64,000 nt of DNA, from positions 89,210,342-89,274,341 of the forward strand of contig CM043953.1 in NCBI GenBank assembly GCA_014529385.2. Reading direction: 5' to 3'. Positions 10,769-24,267 of this stretch are shown here, one piece after another. The DNA comes from Adiantum capillus-veneris (taxonomy: Eukaryota; Streptophyta; Polypodiopsida; Polypodiales; Pteridaceae). How positions within the stretch are numbered: the first letter of the stretch is position 1; each line of letters opens with the position of its first letter. Both the position numbers and the translations under genes were made by a program. The notes below the pieces were generated by a model. That model did no database searches. It saw only the letters and a program-made list of their open reading frames with translations, and was not told the origin of the DNA.

Positions 10769-13700
10769 AAGGTGGAGAGGAGGAAGGAGGGTGGAGCCAT
10801 GGCAAGGAGAAGATGGATTTCTCTTGAGTACCTAAGCATGGTTTTCTCTCTCTCTCACTCTCTCTCGGAATCTCTTTCCCACTCTCTCTCTCGTTTCCAT
10901 GAGGGGCGTGCATGGAAGGGCCATCCAATGGTGGTGCCATAGGAATAACCCCTTGTATGGGGAGGTTCATGGCAGGATCAAGAAACCGAGCAAAAGACAA
11001 CCGTGGGAAGGCGGGCTTAGTCGGGGAGTGGAGCAGGGTTCGACCTGCATGCAACCGCTGGCGGGTGGTCTCATTGATTTTGCAAGGGGAATCTGCGCAA
11101 GGTTCGTCACAGTAGCAGGGGGAGAAGCCGCCTATAGCGGATGCGTCATCTTCATGCTCTTCGATTGCGCCTGTCTGTGCCAACACCATAGCTCCAAGGA
11201 GCTTCCTTTCATATCAAAGCGCCCAAGTTTAGGGATTTTTTTTAATTAAGCCAAGGGAGGGTGCCCACGGGCTAACCCCCCCTTTCATCTCTTTCTCCGT
11301 TTTCGGCACCATAGCAAGCCACCGCATTCGGGTGAGCAAACAACAGAGCAGTAAGGGTTTTCAGCTTGCAAAATTTTTGTGAAACTCAAAAATTCACGAC
11401 ACTGATCGAGTAAGTACGAATTCGTGAAGAAGTTTGCGGGAATCCCCATAGCGACACGGTGACCTTCCAAGGCACGGAGATTCTGGATTTGCAGTAATAC
11501 CAGACAAGGCACGCTCCCGAGAATTTCAGTTCTTGCTTTCAATTATGTGCATTGCCCAAAGGGTTTCATTGTCTGTCGAAATCCACGGCTATGACTCAGA
11601 CGGAGTCTAGATGGCAACGAGCATGGCTCTCTTACAGGTTAAAATTCTCTGGTTTGCGCTTTCACGTTCTTGCAGTTTTCATAGTTTTATGTGTGCAGGA
11701 GTATTGAAGAAACATGTAATTATGCTAATCTTGGCTATGTTTCCCTGCGAGACTACCTATGGGTCAAGAATTCCCATGGTCATTATGTCCACTTTTCTTG
11801 CGCATCGGGCAAGGTCCTTGATAGCAGGAAGGATACATGCATGGCCTCTGATAGGACTTGAAGAAGGAAGCAAGTTCCTCGGCATGGCCGACTCTTTGTC
11901 ACGGATTTATACGCTGATGGAGGATGCTTACCACACAGTGCTAGTTAATTTCAATAGACATTTCTCGACACGGTCGATTCTTTTTTGTTATACCGCCACA
12001 GGCTTTCAGCACAAAGCAAGGCTTCAATCTACGACTCTTAAATTGAGATTTTTCTCGTTTGGGGTATGCTATGATCACACGCTTTTGGGGAATTTCTCCG
12101 TATGCCTGCAGGATATTTCAGGCCAAATTTGATCGCAACAGCTATGGATATGATCTACATTTGAGCCAGTTTTTCTTCCGACATCTCCAGACAACTAGTT
12201 ATAGCAGGATGACCAGGTTAGACCAAATTCAGTTTTGTTTATTGTTCCATGTTTACACATTTCATTTGGAAAAGATTGTCGATTGTGTAAAGCAAAGTTC
12301 TTTGACAATTTTGCATGAAGCAAGGCTTCTCATGTGTGCCACGCTACTGCCTATTGATTTGGTATCAAGGGCATTGGCACGCCAGTTTGGGGAACTGTTA
12401 CGATTAGAAATTTGTTCCCCTTTTCTGTGTGGTGACATCACGTTATGATGCATCACTACTAATGCAGACTGTGCAAGGCACTTACAGCTTTGGCTCTCAT
12501 GCTTGAGGACATCATAGTAGCCAAGGGCTTACAATTTTGCATGCAAGGCATGTTGGTCAAGTGGACTCAACTCCACTGCCTCATAAATTATGCTTCCGCT
12601 ATAACACCAAACACTCTGTCAAGGATGAGGAAACTTTTGGATTCTTTCAACATGCTTTTTGGTTATTGTCAACACACAACAACACTACAAGGAATCCAAA
12701 TCTAAGACTTAAGACTTCATTCACAAGAAACGAGCCATTGTTAAGTCATTTTTGTACACTCACAATCCCCTACACGATAGGTGAGGCAATGATGTGACTT
12801 GTGTTACCTCTCTCGATGCGAGCGTTATCCAGTTAGATTGTTGCAAGCTTATAGGGTAAGCTGCACACAAGCATGGGCTCAGTACATACAAGGCAGTAAC
12901 TTAAGGAAATTTCCTCAGTCTAGCATGCTCTCTATCTCTCTCTCTCTCTCTCTCTTATTTCTCTCAAAGAATAATGCACCCTTTCTAAGAAGCTTTTGCT
13001 ACATGTTTCGTTGGTGAGTCCTCCTGAGCCAAGGTGCTCTCACTCTCAACTAGAAATTGGGCAAGATGCCATCCACATTAGTCTTCATCATTTTGACGAT
13101 TGAACACTAATTGCCATGAGGGCTGTGAGCCACACACGCTGGCTAAGAGCCATTGTTCAATCTCAGGTAAGACCCAATTGTTGGTATTCCTTGGATGATT
13201 GTTCTCAAGGTCGAACGGCTCTACCCAATGGAGTACACATTGACGTTAATTGACAAGCAAGAGTCTTGTCATCGATGTTTAGTGTGTCATTTTCAGTGCG
13301 ACGCTTGAGGTGAGTTTTTGATAACCTTAAACTCCCATCAGCTGATCTCTACCACGGAGTATAGATGCAGTGGTAGGTTGAGACAGCATGGTTGTCCATA
13401 AGCGCTAGGCATTTCACTTGTGTGGATCTCCAGCTCCCTCTATAGCACTACGGATTGTCTATGGACATACTGTTTTGGGGTAAGACCCGGCGCGGGTGAT
13501 TGCTACATCTCCCCATAGGCATTGAGGATCATAGTTTGATCTATCCCAGTTCTACTTTCAAGGAAAGAAGCAAGTAATCTACCATGGGGTAGCGGACAAA
13601 TTCAACTTTTTAAGTTATTTCCAATCATTTTGTACACGGTTAACTATGTTGGTTACCGTTACCTGTTAGTTGAGCAGTTTCTACAAAGGGTCTTACCAAG

Positions 13701-13949
13701 GGGTTCACTACGTAGATTCTACCCAATGGTTTTGGAATGCGAAGGCAACACCCATGGTTTCCAATACAATTTCGCTTGGTTTTTTCACACATGGGAGACG
13801 TACTCCTGTGCATTTGAATACGGGTAACTGAACTTTCGATTCAAAATTCCTAGGGCCATGCCGAGGGCATGTCGAAACAAGTATTTTGGGCCGTAGTGTC
13901 CAATGTACATTATGTTGTTATGAATCCACTTGTCGGATTGGATTTGGCA

Positions 13950-13975
13950 CATGTTGTCACATGGGATACAACATG
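13950..13975 (+). other. conserved hairpin in copy 1
   Basis: CATGTTGT (13950-13957) pairs with ACAACATG (13968-13975) around a 10-base loop. The same stem is present in copies 0 (19866-19891) and 2 (35347-35372) within a strongly conserved 60-base block. Confidence 0.6.
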
Positions 13976-14122
13976 GTCTAGGGACTCAAGGAGTTCGGTT
14001 TAGCCAGTGTGGATCAATGAATGAGGGTCCCTCTCACTCTTGTCGCAGAGTGTTTAGAGTTATCTCCATACACAAGTACATCTTGTACTTGAAGGATTTT
14101 CTTTTCTTAGACATCCTTAGTT

Positions 14123-14156
14123 GAGACATATTCCACATGTGGCGAATATGAGTCTC
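14123..14156 (+). other. long imperfect palindrome in copy 1
   Basis: GAGAC, ATATTC and CCACATGTGG on the left mirror GAATAT and GTCTC on the right, giving an extended hairpin with a self-complementary centre. Equivalent positions are 20034-20067 (copy 0) and 35522-35555 (copy 2). Confidence 0.55.
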
Positions 14157-14592
14157 TAAGACTGACATGGGCACCCACTATTTCAAATATGTGTCACGAC
14201 AAAGTCCCTAGGTGCTGGTCACATCTGTTTTCTAAACCATTTTTAGCACGACGTATCAGGAGCAATTTCACGGCCACAAATTGTCGGATACTTAAATTGA
14301 CTAGTTCAGCTACAAGTATTTCTAAACAACATTACAGATGGTTGTTTATACATATAGCAAGGCTATAAATTGTTAATGAAAATTTCACTGTCTGTACCCA
14401 GAAGTGATCAATGTTTCACCTTCTCTTGTGATTCAGATGTTTCAGCAAGGCTTGCAAAAGATTGCAACTGAAAGTATTTAGTTTCTTTTTCAGAACTATT
14501 TACATTCCTTTTTAATGTGTGCTAGGCGCTACATCACATTTGCCATAAGTATTGGCACGGATTACCATGAAAATACAGGTTCGGATTTTTTT

Positions 14593-14642
14593 TTTGCTAA
14601 ATGCATGCACACTAGGTGTTATGGGCCCTAGTGTTTAGCAAA
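14593..14642 (+). other. two-stem hairpin in copy 1, covarying with copy 2
   Basis: The outer stem TTTGCTAAA/TTTAGCAAA encloses an 8-base 5' bulge and the inner stem CACTAGG/CCTAGTG with a 10-base loop. In copy 2 the outer stem is TTTGTGTTAAA/TTTAACACAAA, so both arms changed together. I infer selection on RNA structure. Confidence 0.7.
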
Positions 14643-14962
14643 GGCTGATTTGGAACGGCATTCATATTCCTCAGGTTGTTGCTTATGAAGCATTTTGCAC
14701 TCTATGTGCACTATCTCTATGAGATTACTTTTGGGTCTAGTAATCACCAATAGAGGTCATGGATCGGTTTGGGTGTTTGTGGATTTTTTAAGTTAACCAC
14801 GATGGTTATTCCGAACATTGTTGATTCCTCAACAATGCTATACGCTATTGTGATTCCCCGTTTACCAGTCGTCTGGGAAGAATGTCTGTAAACCGTGGGG
14901 GAAACACACCTCAATATTGTTAGTATCCAAGGGGATTGGCACATTACAAAGTGTAATCTTGG

Positions 14963-14993
14963 GCTAAAGTATATGCAAAGTGCGTACATTAGC
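14963..14993 (+). other. second conserved hairpin in copy 1
   Basis: GCTAA pairs with TTAGC and TATGC with GCGTA (one G-U wobble) around AAAGT. Copy 0 has TATGC/GTGTA (two wobbles) at 20691-20721. Copy 2 has TATGC/GCATA and carries the hairpin twice (36303-36333 and 36342-36372). Confidence 0.5.
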
Positions 14994-15523
14994 ACCAAGA
15001 AATCCAATTCATAAGCATTTATTACTCTTCTTGGAGTTTACTTACTATCAGTTAACGCATGTTGCGACTAGGTAGTTTCTTCATGTATAAGTCAGGTTCT
15101 CAACCTTGAACACTCGTTAGGGTGGGGTTGTTTACTGATGATGAAAATTGGGAACAAGTCAAGGACTTAAACTTGGCTGATGAGTTATGTCAGCAAGTTA
15201 CTTTCATGGAAAGTGACAAGAGGTACTCTTTTGGTACATCTTTGTTGTAATAAACTCGTTTACCATGCTCATGAGCGTTCTAAATGGAGTCTACACACTA
15301 TGTTTGGATAGGAACTGGTACCATCAGATGGTTCCAAATGGACAACAATGTAGAAAATCAAGATGTTACTCTTGATTTCATTGAACCTCCTACTGAACCG
15401 GGTTCCGCTCAAATGAAGCGTTGGATCCATGAGGGATGTTATGGTAGAAAACATTAGTGTTCTTATGAAGATACCATCATTTGTGTTTTCGTGGACGAAA
15501 ACGCTTCTCCAAGGGGGGAGTAA

Positions 15524-15665
15524 TGTCAGGACAATGATAGGACCAGTCAGGGCCAAGGGCCAGGATGGACATGCAGTCAAGGGGGTCCCTATATTTAGAA
15601 GTCCAAGGGACTATATAGGGCATGGCTGGGTGGTGATGAGCATGTTCTAGTCCCCTTGTCTTACA
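15524..15665 (+). repeat. 3' LTR of copy 1
   Basis: It matches 10615-10755 with about eight substitutions or indels over 142 bp, so the two LTRs have diverged by roughly 5% since insertion. Confidence 0.92.
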
Positions 15666-15796
15666 AAAGCTTCCTCAAAAAGCTCTCTCGATTCCCATCC
15701 CCCTCTGTTGTCTTATAGTGGCATCAGAGCTCGAGGAGCAGAGATCTATGGAGGAGGGGGGAAAGCCCTCACATGCTTTTTGTATGGTGGCTCCAT

Positions 15797-16096
<300 letters not shown>

Positions 16097-18679
16097 ATCT
16101 CTTGCCCTCTCGGCTCATGGCGGACGTGGTTGAGAAGGAGGTGCAGCATGCCGACAAGACGACGTGGGAAGCAAGGCTTGGCTTTGGAACTCGAGAAGGA
16201 AAGAAAGGCTCAATAGGGAACTCTATGCAGGCCCACTTAGGAAGGGGGAAGGAGGTTGCGGGGTCGTTGGGGTTGCCTAGCCATGCTAAGAAAATCACGT
16301 TGATACGGCGTCGTGATAAGCAATGCAATGCTCTCCCTCTTGTTCTCTATTTTGGTGCATTGCAGATAGGAGCACGCCATTTTTTGCTTCAAAGTGTTCA
16401 CACTTGGAAGCCTAGATGAACCCTATATTGGCCGAGGGTCGGTTCTTATGCAAGAAAGTCAATAGTAGGGATAAACCGATAAAGTATGGAGTTCGTGGCC
16501 ATAAGGTGGCAATGCAGCCAATGAGTAGAATTTTTTTGACATGGCCGTTTTCACAATTGCAAAAATTAACACCATTTTCAATTGATGATGATGTGTTCGA
16601 TAGCCATGGAACCTCAACCACACAAATCATGCGGACACAAAAGACTGATGTTTATTTTGTAGGAGTACTACAATCTGGAGAAAGATAGCACATCTATCTT
16701 TACAATAAGCTTTTGATATATAATGCTGTGTGGATACATGCAAGGCATGTGTCTGGATTATAAAGCACAATTCAAGATATATTTATTGCTTGTTGTCGAA
16801 TACGACAGATCAGACACACAAGAAAATGGTCAGTTAGGCATGTTGACCACAAGGAATTAAAAAGGTACACAGTTGCTTTTAAGAATATGCTCAATGGCTA
16901 TGGTATGCAATAAGCATGTATGCTACTGTGAAATTTTTTTACATACTTGTTCAATTTAAGACATCACAGTACAAGCAAGGCTTGTGAAAGCAACTGCGAA
17001 CCACAAATTTATTGCAAAATAGTATTAGCAAAAAACCAACACAGGGTTTAAGACCACGATCAAACAAAAACTCTTGCTCCAAAGCGGTCAAGAGACAAAG
17101 GTAACAATTGGTAAGTTATCCAATTGTAGTACTACAAGTACAAGCAAGGCTTGTGGCTTGTAAAGTCACCCTATGCTAGCAGTATTGGGCAAACCTAGAT
17201 ATAGTTTGTTTATACAATTACTATAAAAGTTTTTAAGCTCTTAGTCAGATACGTTACTCGACAAGGCTCAACAATAACATAATTCATTTTTATTTTAAAC
17301 TCTGTTTAATATGAAAATGCCATATGAGGGACCGAGCAAGCCTCCATGAATTGTGCAAGACTGTCAGGAGCATGGCTCCCTATGCCTCCGCATTGGGTGC
17401 ATGGTCCCTCAAAAACATTTATGGCTTGCTAGAGAGCAACCACCATAAGTACAACGCACAATCATGTCATAGGAAGCTACGGCGTCAGTTGCCAAGGACA
17501 GTGGTTATAGTAATCAGTAAGTATGTTACTTTTAAGTTTAGTTTTGAACTTATTCACTTTTGCAAAATTTTATACAATGCCAACTTGATCATCATCGATC
17601 GAGTAGAGATTGGCAGTAAGATGAAATTTGATACCGAAGATTTCTGCGCTATCTATTTCAAGATTGAGCAATCTAAGTATTATCAATAAGATATATGTTT
17701 TGTCAAGGCCGACTTTCTTTACAAAAGGTCGACAAAGTCGACTTTATTTTGCTATGACATTGTAAATTTGCAAGAGTATTTGTCAGCTATGAGCACCAGA
17801 ACTCCATGCGTACTTATGTGAAGCAAGGCTTCCATTTTGGAATTTGGTATTGCAGTTTCCAAAGTTTGGAATATGCTCTTTGCATATAAACTTGGGGAAG
17901 CTTGCCAAGATGTCTGCAATATTTTACATCACACGAGGACGTGTATGATACATACGCTAACTCATTCGCGCAGTACATATGGCTATGAGCCAGATTCGAG
18001 CGAACTACCAAAACCATGGCCACAAGTGGCCGACAAGGTTACTAAATTTTGACTTATTCTTATTTCTTCTATAATTCTGAAAAAATATTTCTCAACTGTG
18101 CAAAGCAAAATGATTTGTCAGACCTCATGCGAAGAAAGGTGCCAAGGTATTATCGATTCACTTCAGATCAACGACAATGGCACACATCTTTGGCACTATG
18201 TGGATATAAGCTCACAGTTCACGTAGCGACACATTGTGGTGTATCCATACGCGTGTAATCATGGAAGGCACGTATACTGGGGGCTCACATGGTTGAGACT
18301 TTTATTGGATCCAAGGGCTTATTATTCTTTTTCTTAATATGTATGCATGGCGTACTAGTATGATGGATATATGGACATCCCATCACTGTATATGCTTCCA
18401 CTATAAAACTAGCTACTCTATCAAGGATGAAGTAAGTTATTGATGTTTAAGAACATTTTTAATTCACAGGCAAAGTGCCATACCTAATTCACTCAGGTAG
18501 ACTCACAACCACATACAAGGTAGGTGGGTCAAGATGTGCATCATGTTGTTTCTCTCTTTAAGAACGTTCCACAAGCACATTGTTGTACACTTATAAGATA
18601 AGCTACGACACAATCATTGTATGCATAGAGGCATACACAGGGGGCATCCCACACAATAGACTAAGGGTTTCCTCATCCC

Positions 18680-18681
<2 letters not shown>

Positions 18682-18753
<72 letters not shown>
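18682..18753. repeat. (CT)n microsatellite inside copy 0
   Basis: About 36 CT units, at the place where copy 1 has a shorter CT tract (12930-12956) and copy 2 an interrupted one (34461-34484). Confidence 0.95.
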
Positions 18754-18755
<2 letters not shown>

Positions 18756-20378
18756 GAGAAAAATGAAATTCGGACTGAGTGAAATTTGGCATTATTTTAC
18801 TAAAACCTTTCTATGTTGATATGCTAACAAGAAGGGCTAAGAGCCATGTGTTTTTGAAGGGCTAAGAGCCATCTATTTTGGATTGTCTAAGAGGTAGTTG
18901 TTGTATTCCACCAGTGATTGTTTTCAAGATCAAACAATTTTATCTAGTTGAGTACCCATCAATTCTAATGGACAAGCAAGAGTGTTGCTATTATAAATTT
19001 TTTGGGTAGTATCTTAGCACTACATATGTTAAGTATGAAAATCAACTTGAGTTTTTGAACGTCTTAAAATCGTAAGGGCTTATTTCTACCAAGGTGTATA
19101 GATGAAGCCACCATTTTAGACAACACGGTTGTTCACAAAAACCCCAATGTTATGGATTTTTGGGTCTAGTTGTGAATAAATTTCCAACTTCAATGGATCT
19201 CTTATTTTATCTATAGCACTAAGAGTGTCTATACTAGTACAGTTTTGGAGTATGACCCAGGTCGTGATTATTAAATCACTTATTAAGTTTTGATGGTCAA
19301 TTCTTGGAACCTTCACACTTGCACTTACAAGGAGAGAAGTCCACAAGCTACCAAGGATTAGTAGACAATTTCAACTTCCAAAGTTGACTTCAATTACTAT
19401 TGGCTTCTAGTTTGAGCAGTTTCCATGCAAAGTCTCACCAAGCGGTTAACCAAGGGGTTTGTATTGCCAAGGCAACACCCAGGGTTACCAGTTCCTATTT
19501 CTTGTTTTTCACTAATCTTTCCTTCAGTGTTTAGCATGTAACCAATAACTACACCTTCAAAGCTGGTTTTATGATAAGGCACCTTTCAAATTGTTTTTTT
19601 TTGGGTTGCAAAGTGAGTGTAACTATGGGTAAGTGAAGTTTATGTTCAACCTCCAGGTACACGTTTGATTTGGTTTATTTCCATTTTTGAATATGCTTTG
19701 CTTGATTTTTTCAAGCCGGATGAATAAGATTGAATTCTTTCATCTATTTTTGCTCTTTAGAGAGATGACAAGGTCATGTAAGAGCCAAGAATTTTGGGCC
19801 ATAATGTCCAAAATACATTTCTGCATTATGCAGCTATGGACCCACTTGCAAGGTTTGAATTGGCACATGTTGTCACATGGGATACAACATGGTCTAGAAA
19901 CTCAAGAAGTTCGGTTTAGCCAGTGTGGAGTAGGTTAATGAGGATCCCTCTCACTCACGTCACATAGTGTTTGCAGTTACCTCCACACACAAGTACATCT
20001 CGAAGGATGTTATTTTTTCAGACATCCTTACCTAAGACATATTCCACATGTGGAGAATATGAGTCTCTAGGACTGACACTGGCACTTGCTATTTTAATTA
20101 TGTGTTGCGATAAAGTCCTCAGGTGTTGGTCAAATCAGTTTATAGGACCATTTTGAGCACGTCGCATCAGGAACAATTTCAATGGCTATAAATTTTCAGA
20201 TACCTAGTAAGACTTGTTAAGCTACAAGTGTTGTTAAACAACTTTAACAGATGGTTGTTTATACATGTAGCAAGATTTTGATGAACATGTTTTATTTGTA
20301 CCTAGGTGTGATTGATTTTCACATTCTATTATGGTCCAATGTCAAGAACATACATGGATATGCAGGTTCGGATCGGTT

Positions 20379-20428
20379 TTTGCTAAATGCATACGCACTA
20401 GGTGTTATGGGCTCTAGTGTGTAGCAAA
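20379..20428 (+). other. covarying hairpin, copy 0 version
   Basis: The outer stem TTTGCTAAA/TGTAGCAAA has one mismatch; the inner stem is CACTAG/CTAGTG. Loop and bulge sizes match copies 1 and 2. Confidence 0.6.
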
Positions 20429-21034
20429 GGCTGATTTGGAACGGCATGCACATTCATGACATAGATCTAACAATCACCCAATAGAGGTCATGTCTTGGTT
20501 TGAGTGCTTGTGGATCTTTCAAGTTAAGCAAGATGTTTATTCATAACATTGTTGATTTCTTAGCAATGTTGTAAGGAAATTGATCCCTATTTACGAACCA
20601 TTTCCGAAGATTGTCTGTAAACCATGGGAAATCACACCTCAATACTGTTAGTATCCTAGGGGATAGGCAAATGACAAAGTGGAGTCTTGTGCTAAATGAT
20701 ATGCAAGGTGTGTACGGTAGCACTAAGCAATCCAATTTGAAAGCATTTATTGCTCTAGTTGGAATTTGCTTACCATTAGCTAAAGCATGTTTGCGACCAG
20801 GTTTAGTCTCTTCATGTAAAATTCAGGTTCTCAACCTTGAATACTAGTTATGGTGGCGTTGTTTATTGATACGTTGTTTACTGATGCAATACAACAGCAA
20901 GTCAATGACTTATATTTTGTTGATAAGTTATGTCAAACAGTTACTTTCATGGAAAGTGAAAAGAGGTACTCTTTTGGGTACATCTTAGTTTGATAACTCG
21001 TTTAGCATACTCAAGTGAGTTTTGAATGGAGTCG

Positions 21035-22648
21035 TGTCATAATAACTAATATCTAATTCTCCTAAATGATTTTCTCATGTTAAACTGATCATTTAATATG
21101 GGGAAGTGCCATGGGAGAAAAAGCTAGAATATTGGTTAAGCTGGCAAACCGACCACGGTAGGGATCCAAAGGAGGGAAAATAGGGATCCAAAGGGGGGCC
21201 CATCTGCAAAAGATCAATGTGCAACAAGGGGCTCCAAAGACCTTAGGGTTCAACCCATTAAGACTTCCAAAATGCTAAGGTTCCAAAATTCAAAGGTAAG
21301 TCCAAATGGTCAAGCTTAGTGGAAATTGGATGCTTTGTGAGTGTACAAAAATTCTTCAAGTGGTCCTAGATTGATGAAGGCAAGCCCTTTTAGTAGGGGA
21401 TGAGAGAGAAATACACACACACACACACACACACACACTCCTGCAAGCCCCTTTACACAAAGGGAATAATGGACACATGTCAGCTCCCTAGCCCAGTTGC
21501 CCCCAAGGTGTACTCAAATCCTATTGGATGGCCATAGAGGTGAACCAATGAGAATTAGGCTAGAGTAAATCTAGTTTATTTCATTTAAAAACACTTGATA
21601 AAAGAATCAATAAGAATTAAGCTCTCTAGAAGACTATTGGAGAATCTCCCAAGGGGTCCAATGAGCATACAACAGCCCAATGGCTTGCCTGCTTCCTATT
21701 GGGCAGAAGACAAAGGGGTCCAATGAGAGTTTAGTTGGATTATTTAATTACCTAAAACTCTCACAAAAGAGGAAAGGGGGACATATGTCACAAGGATATC
21801 ACTTATGCCTCTTAATTCCTATTGGTTGAGCTTGGAAAAGGTCCACCAGGGAGCCAATAGGAGGAATTAGCCGGAGGGGTCGACCAAGATGAGAGAGGGG
21901 GCTGATTTGTGAAGGCATTATCACACACACACTCACACAATCTCATGTGTGAAGCAAGAACTCTCTCTCTCTCTCTCTATTTCTCAAGATTTAATGGAAA
22001 ACTCATCACCTACTCCAAGCTGGTGAGAAGGGAGGCCTACACCAACAACTCTTGGCTTTGTGATGCAATCCAACCAAGAGCCAAGCTTCAATGCATGCTC
22101 ATCTCCTCTACCATGCTAATTACTAAGATATGCTAAGCTTTTATGAGTGATTATGTGAGGAGATATACATCTTTCTTGTAAGACTACTCCTTCTTCCTCT
22201 CAATCTACTCTCATACCCTGCTAGCTCTCACCATCTTTGAAGGTGTGTGAGGTCTTGGGTCTGAGACCGTGAGGGAATTGATGTTGTGTTTTAAAAGTGT
22301 TTTCTTAGTGCTTGAAGCTTCCATCTTCATTGCACTTGCTAGTTATTGAAGGAACACAAAGAATTGTATTGTAAAATGTCTCTCTTGATGGGGGGAAACC
22401 TATAATACAAAGCCTTTTGGAAGGGGGTCCGGATCCATGTAAATCAGGTCCTCAACTGTTGTCAATAGCTTAATTTCTCTCTCTTTTGAAGTGTTGTTCA
22501 TCCCTATCTAACTAGGTGTTTTGCTTTTTGTTGCTCTCTCCATCCAAACACTCTTGCTATACTCATTAGGAATCTATTCTAATGAAATGCTCACTATGTT
22601 TATGCTATTTTTCACTACACTCAAGTTACTAGGCCATTAAATGTTACA
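21035..22648 (+). repeat. 5' LTR of the Gypsy element (1.6 kb)
   Basis: It runs from TGTCATAATA to AAATGTTACA and includes a CA repeat (21413-21438) and a short CT run (21961-21978). It aligns along its length with the solo LTR 26586-28049, and its last 470 bases align with 30620-31089. Confidence 0.82.
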
Positions 22649-22661
22649 TCGGTAACAGAGC
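22649..22661 (+). other. degenerate primer-binding site
   Basis: TCGGTAACAGAGC directly follows the LTR and differs from TGGTATCAGAGC by a few bases. The leader 22662-24240 carries no recognisable gene. Confidence 0.6.
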
Positions 22662-24267
22662 ACAAGGTTTCTCTTTTCTTGCTCAAGAAGGGAGGTACTC
22701 AAGCTAGCTAAATTGGTATTATTAATTGAAATTGAGTAAGTAGAATAGGGATTTTTCAGCCTTGCAGTGCGCCTGTCTTTGTGCAGATAACGGGGCATCA
22801 CCATTGAGAGCTATGGCCTTAATAGTGGAGTCCTACGGGGCTTTCCTACGGCCTAACCACTATTGAGCTATTAGAATCTTTGATAGCTTTGATTTTGCTA
22901 ATGAGCAGGCTACTAATGATGCCCCTATGCTTCTTAACACTAGTTCTGTAATTGAACACTTAAGTGTCTTGAGACACTAAAGTGTTTTGTTTTTCTACCA
23001 AGTTTTGGCAATTTATTTGTCAAGCTAGAAAGAAGTTTTTAACACCTTGGTTCTACCATAGATTGATTATGAGAGAAAGAAAACACTGGATTTTTCTCCA
23101 TATCAAAATACAATCTGTATGGAGAGAATTTTGGTAAGTTCTAAGACATAAATTTTAGTGAAATTTCAAGGTGTTTTACGAAAAAAATCATAAAATGATT
23201 ATATCTTTTTGTAGAGATGGCCTTTTTTATGTTTATAAAAGCCAAGTTTTAGCACTTAGTGTTACAAAACAATGGAATGCACTTCAAAGATAAGTTTTCA
23301 AGTCACATGCAAGCTATAGACATGATTTCTTACTTGAGCACGTGCTGAATAAGAGCATAATTTTGGTCTTCCAAAGGTCCCCTCATGAAATTGGTACTGT
23401 TCTAGTGCAATTTGACAACTACAAATGACTTTATATGTTTAAACCAAGAAACTATGTATTTTTTGGGCTCCCTCACTCAATTAAATCTCATTGCTTGAAC
23501 TCTATCTTGAATTCTTTATCGTGCAAAAACTCTTGAAAATCTTGAGTTCTCCATAATAACATTGAAACCAAGGTTTTAGGCACCCCAATTGTGTATGTAC
23601 CACATACTTTGATACATTTAGTTGATCTACATGGAAAGTTTGATAGTATTTGAGGTTTTGAATGCTTATGTCTCAAGAATGAAAATATGAAAGTTTTCTC
23701 TTATGCAGTTTTGAATATTTAAAATGATCCAATAATTGTTGCATACCAAAGCCCTTCTACTTGCCACCTTGAGTGCTCAATGGAAAGGGCAAGCAATGTA
23801 TCACTTTCTAAGACTCACAAATACATCAAAAACATATTTTTTTTTGTATACAACGATATGCATGAAATGACCATATCAAACACATGGAACTTTCCATTAT
23901 TTTATATACTCTAAAGTCATTTTTTTTGCACATGAAACTTTCAATTATCTATAGGAAAATTGTGGAAGATTCACCTAAAATTTTCTACAAGGTCGGTTCA
24001 TTTTTTCTTGAGCTTATAAAGGTGATTTCTTCAAAGCGTCAATTGCAGTCCTACGAGGGTCAACTTGATGAGTATAGTTCTTGATCATGATAGATTCTAA
24101 AACGCAAGGTTATACCTAACATATTTAAGCATATCAAGAGGGTTCTCTTAAATAAATTGTCTAATGCAAGTAGAATTTAATTTAATTTGTTAAAAAAGGA
24201 CACCTAAAGTGTCCTGTTTTGGTACCAAACTAGTGTTAACTACCTTGTTTCTAGGCTTCAACAAGCC

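Larger units (their letters stand above)
10615..15665 (+). mobile_element. non-coding LTR retrotransposon, copy 1 (complete)
   Basis: Two near-identical LTRs (10615-10755, 141 bp; 15524-15665, 142 bp; about eight differences) flank 4.77 kb. The five bases AAAGC occur immediately before (10610-10614) and after (15666-15670) as target-site duplication. TGGTATCAGAGC follows the 5' LTR after one base, and a purine tract CCAAGGGGGGAGTAA precedes the 3' LTR. The internal region has no gag or pol; only its last ~170 bp resembles the 3' coding end of the Gypsy element at 37189-45391. It must move with proteins supplied in trans. Structure is between TRIM (short LTRs) and LARD (long non-coding interior). 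Several hairpins are conserved in the sister copies. Confidence 0.9.
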
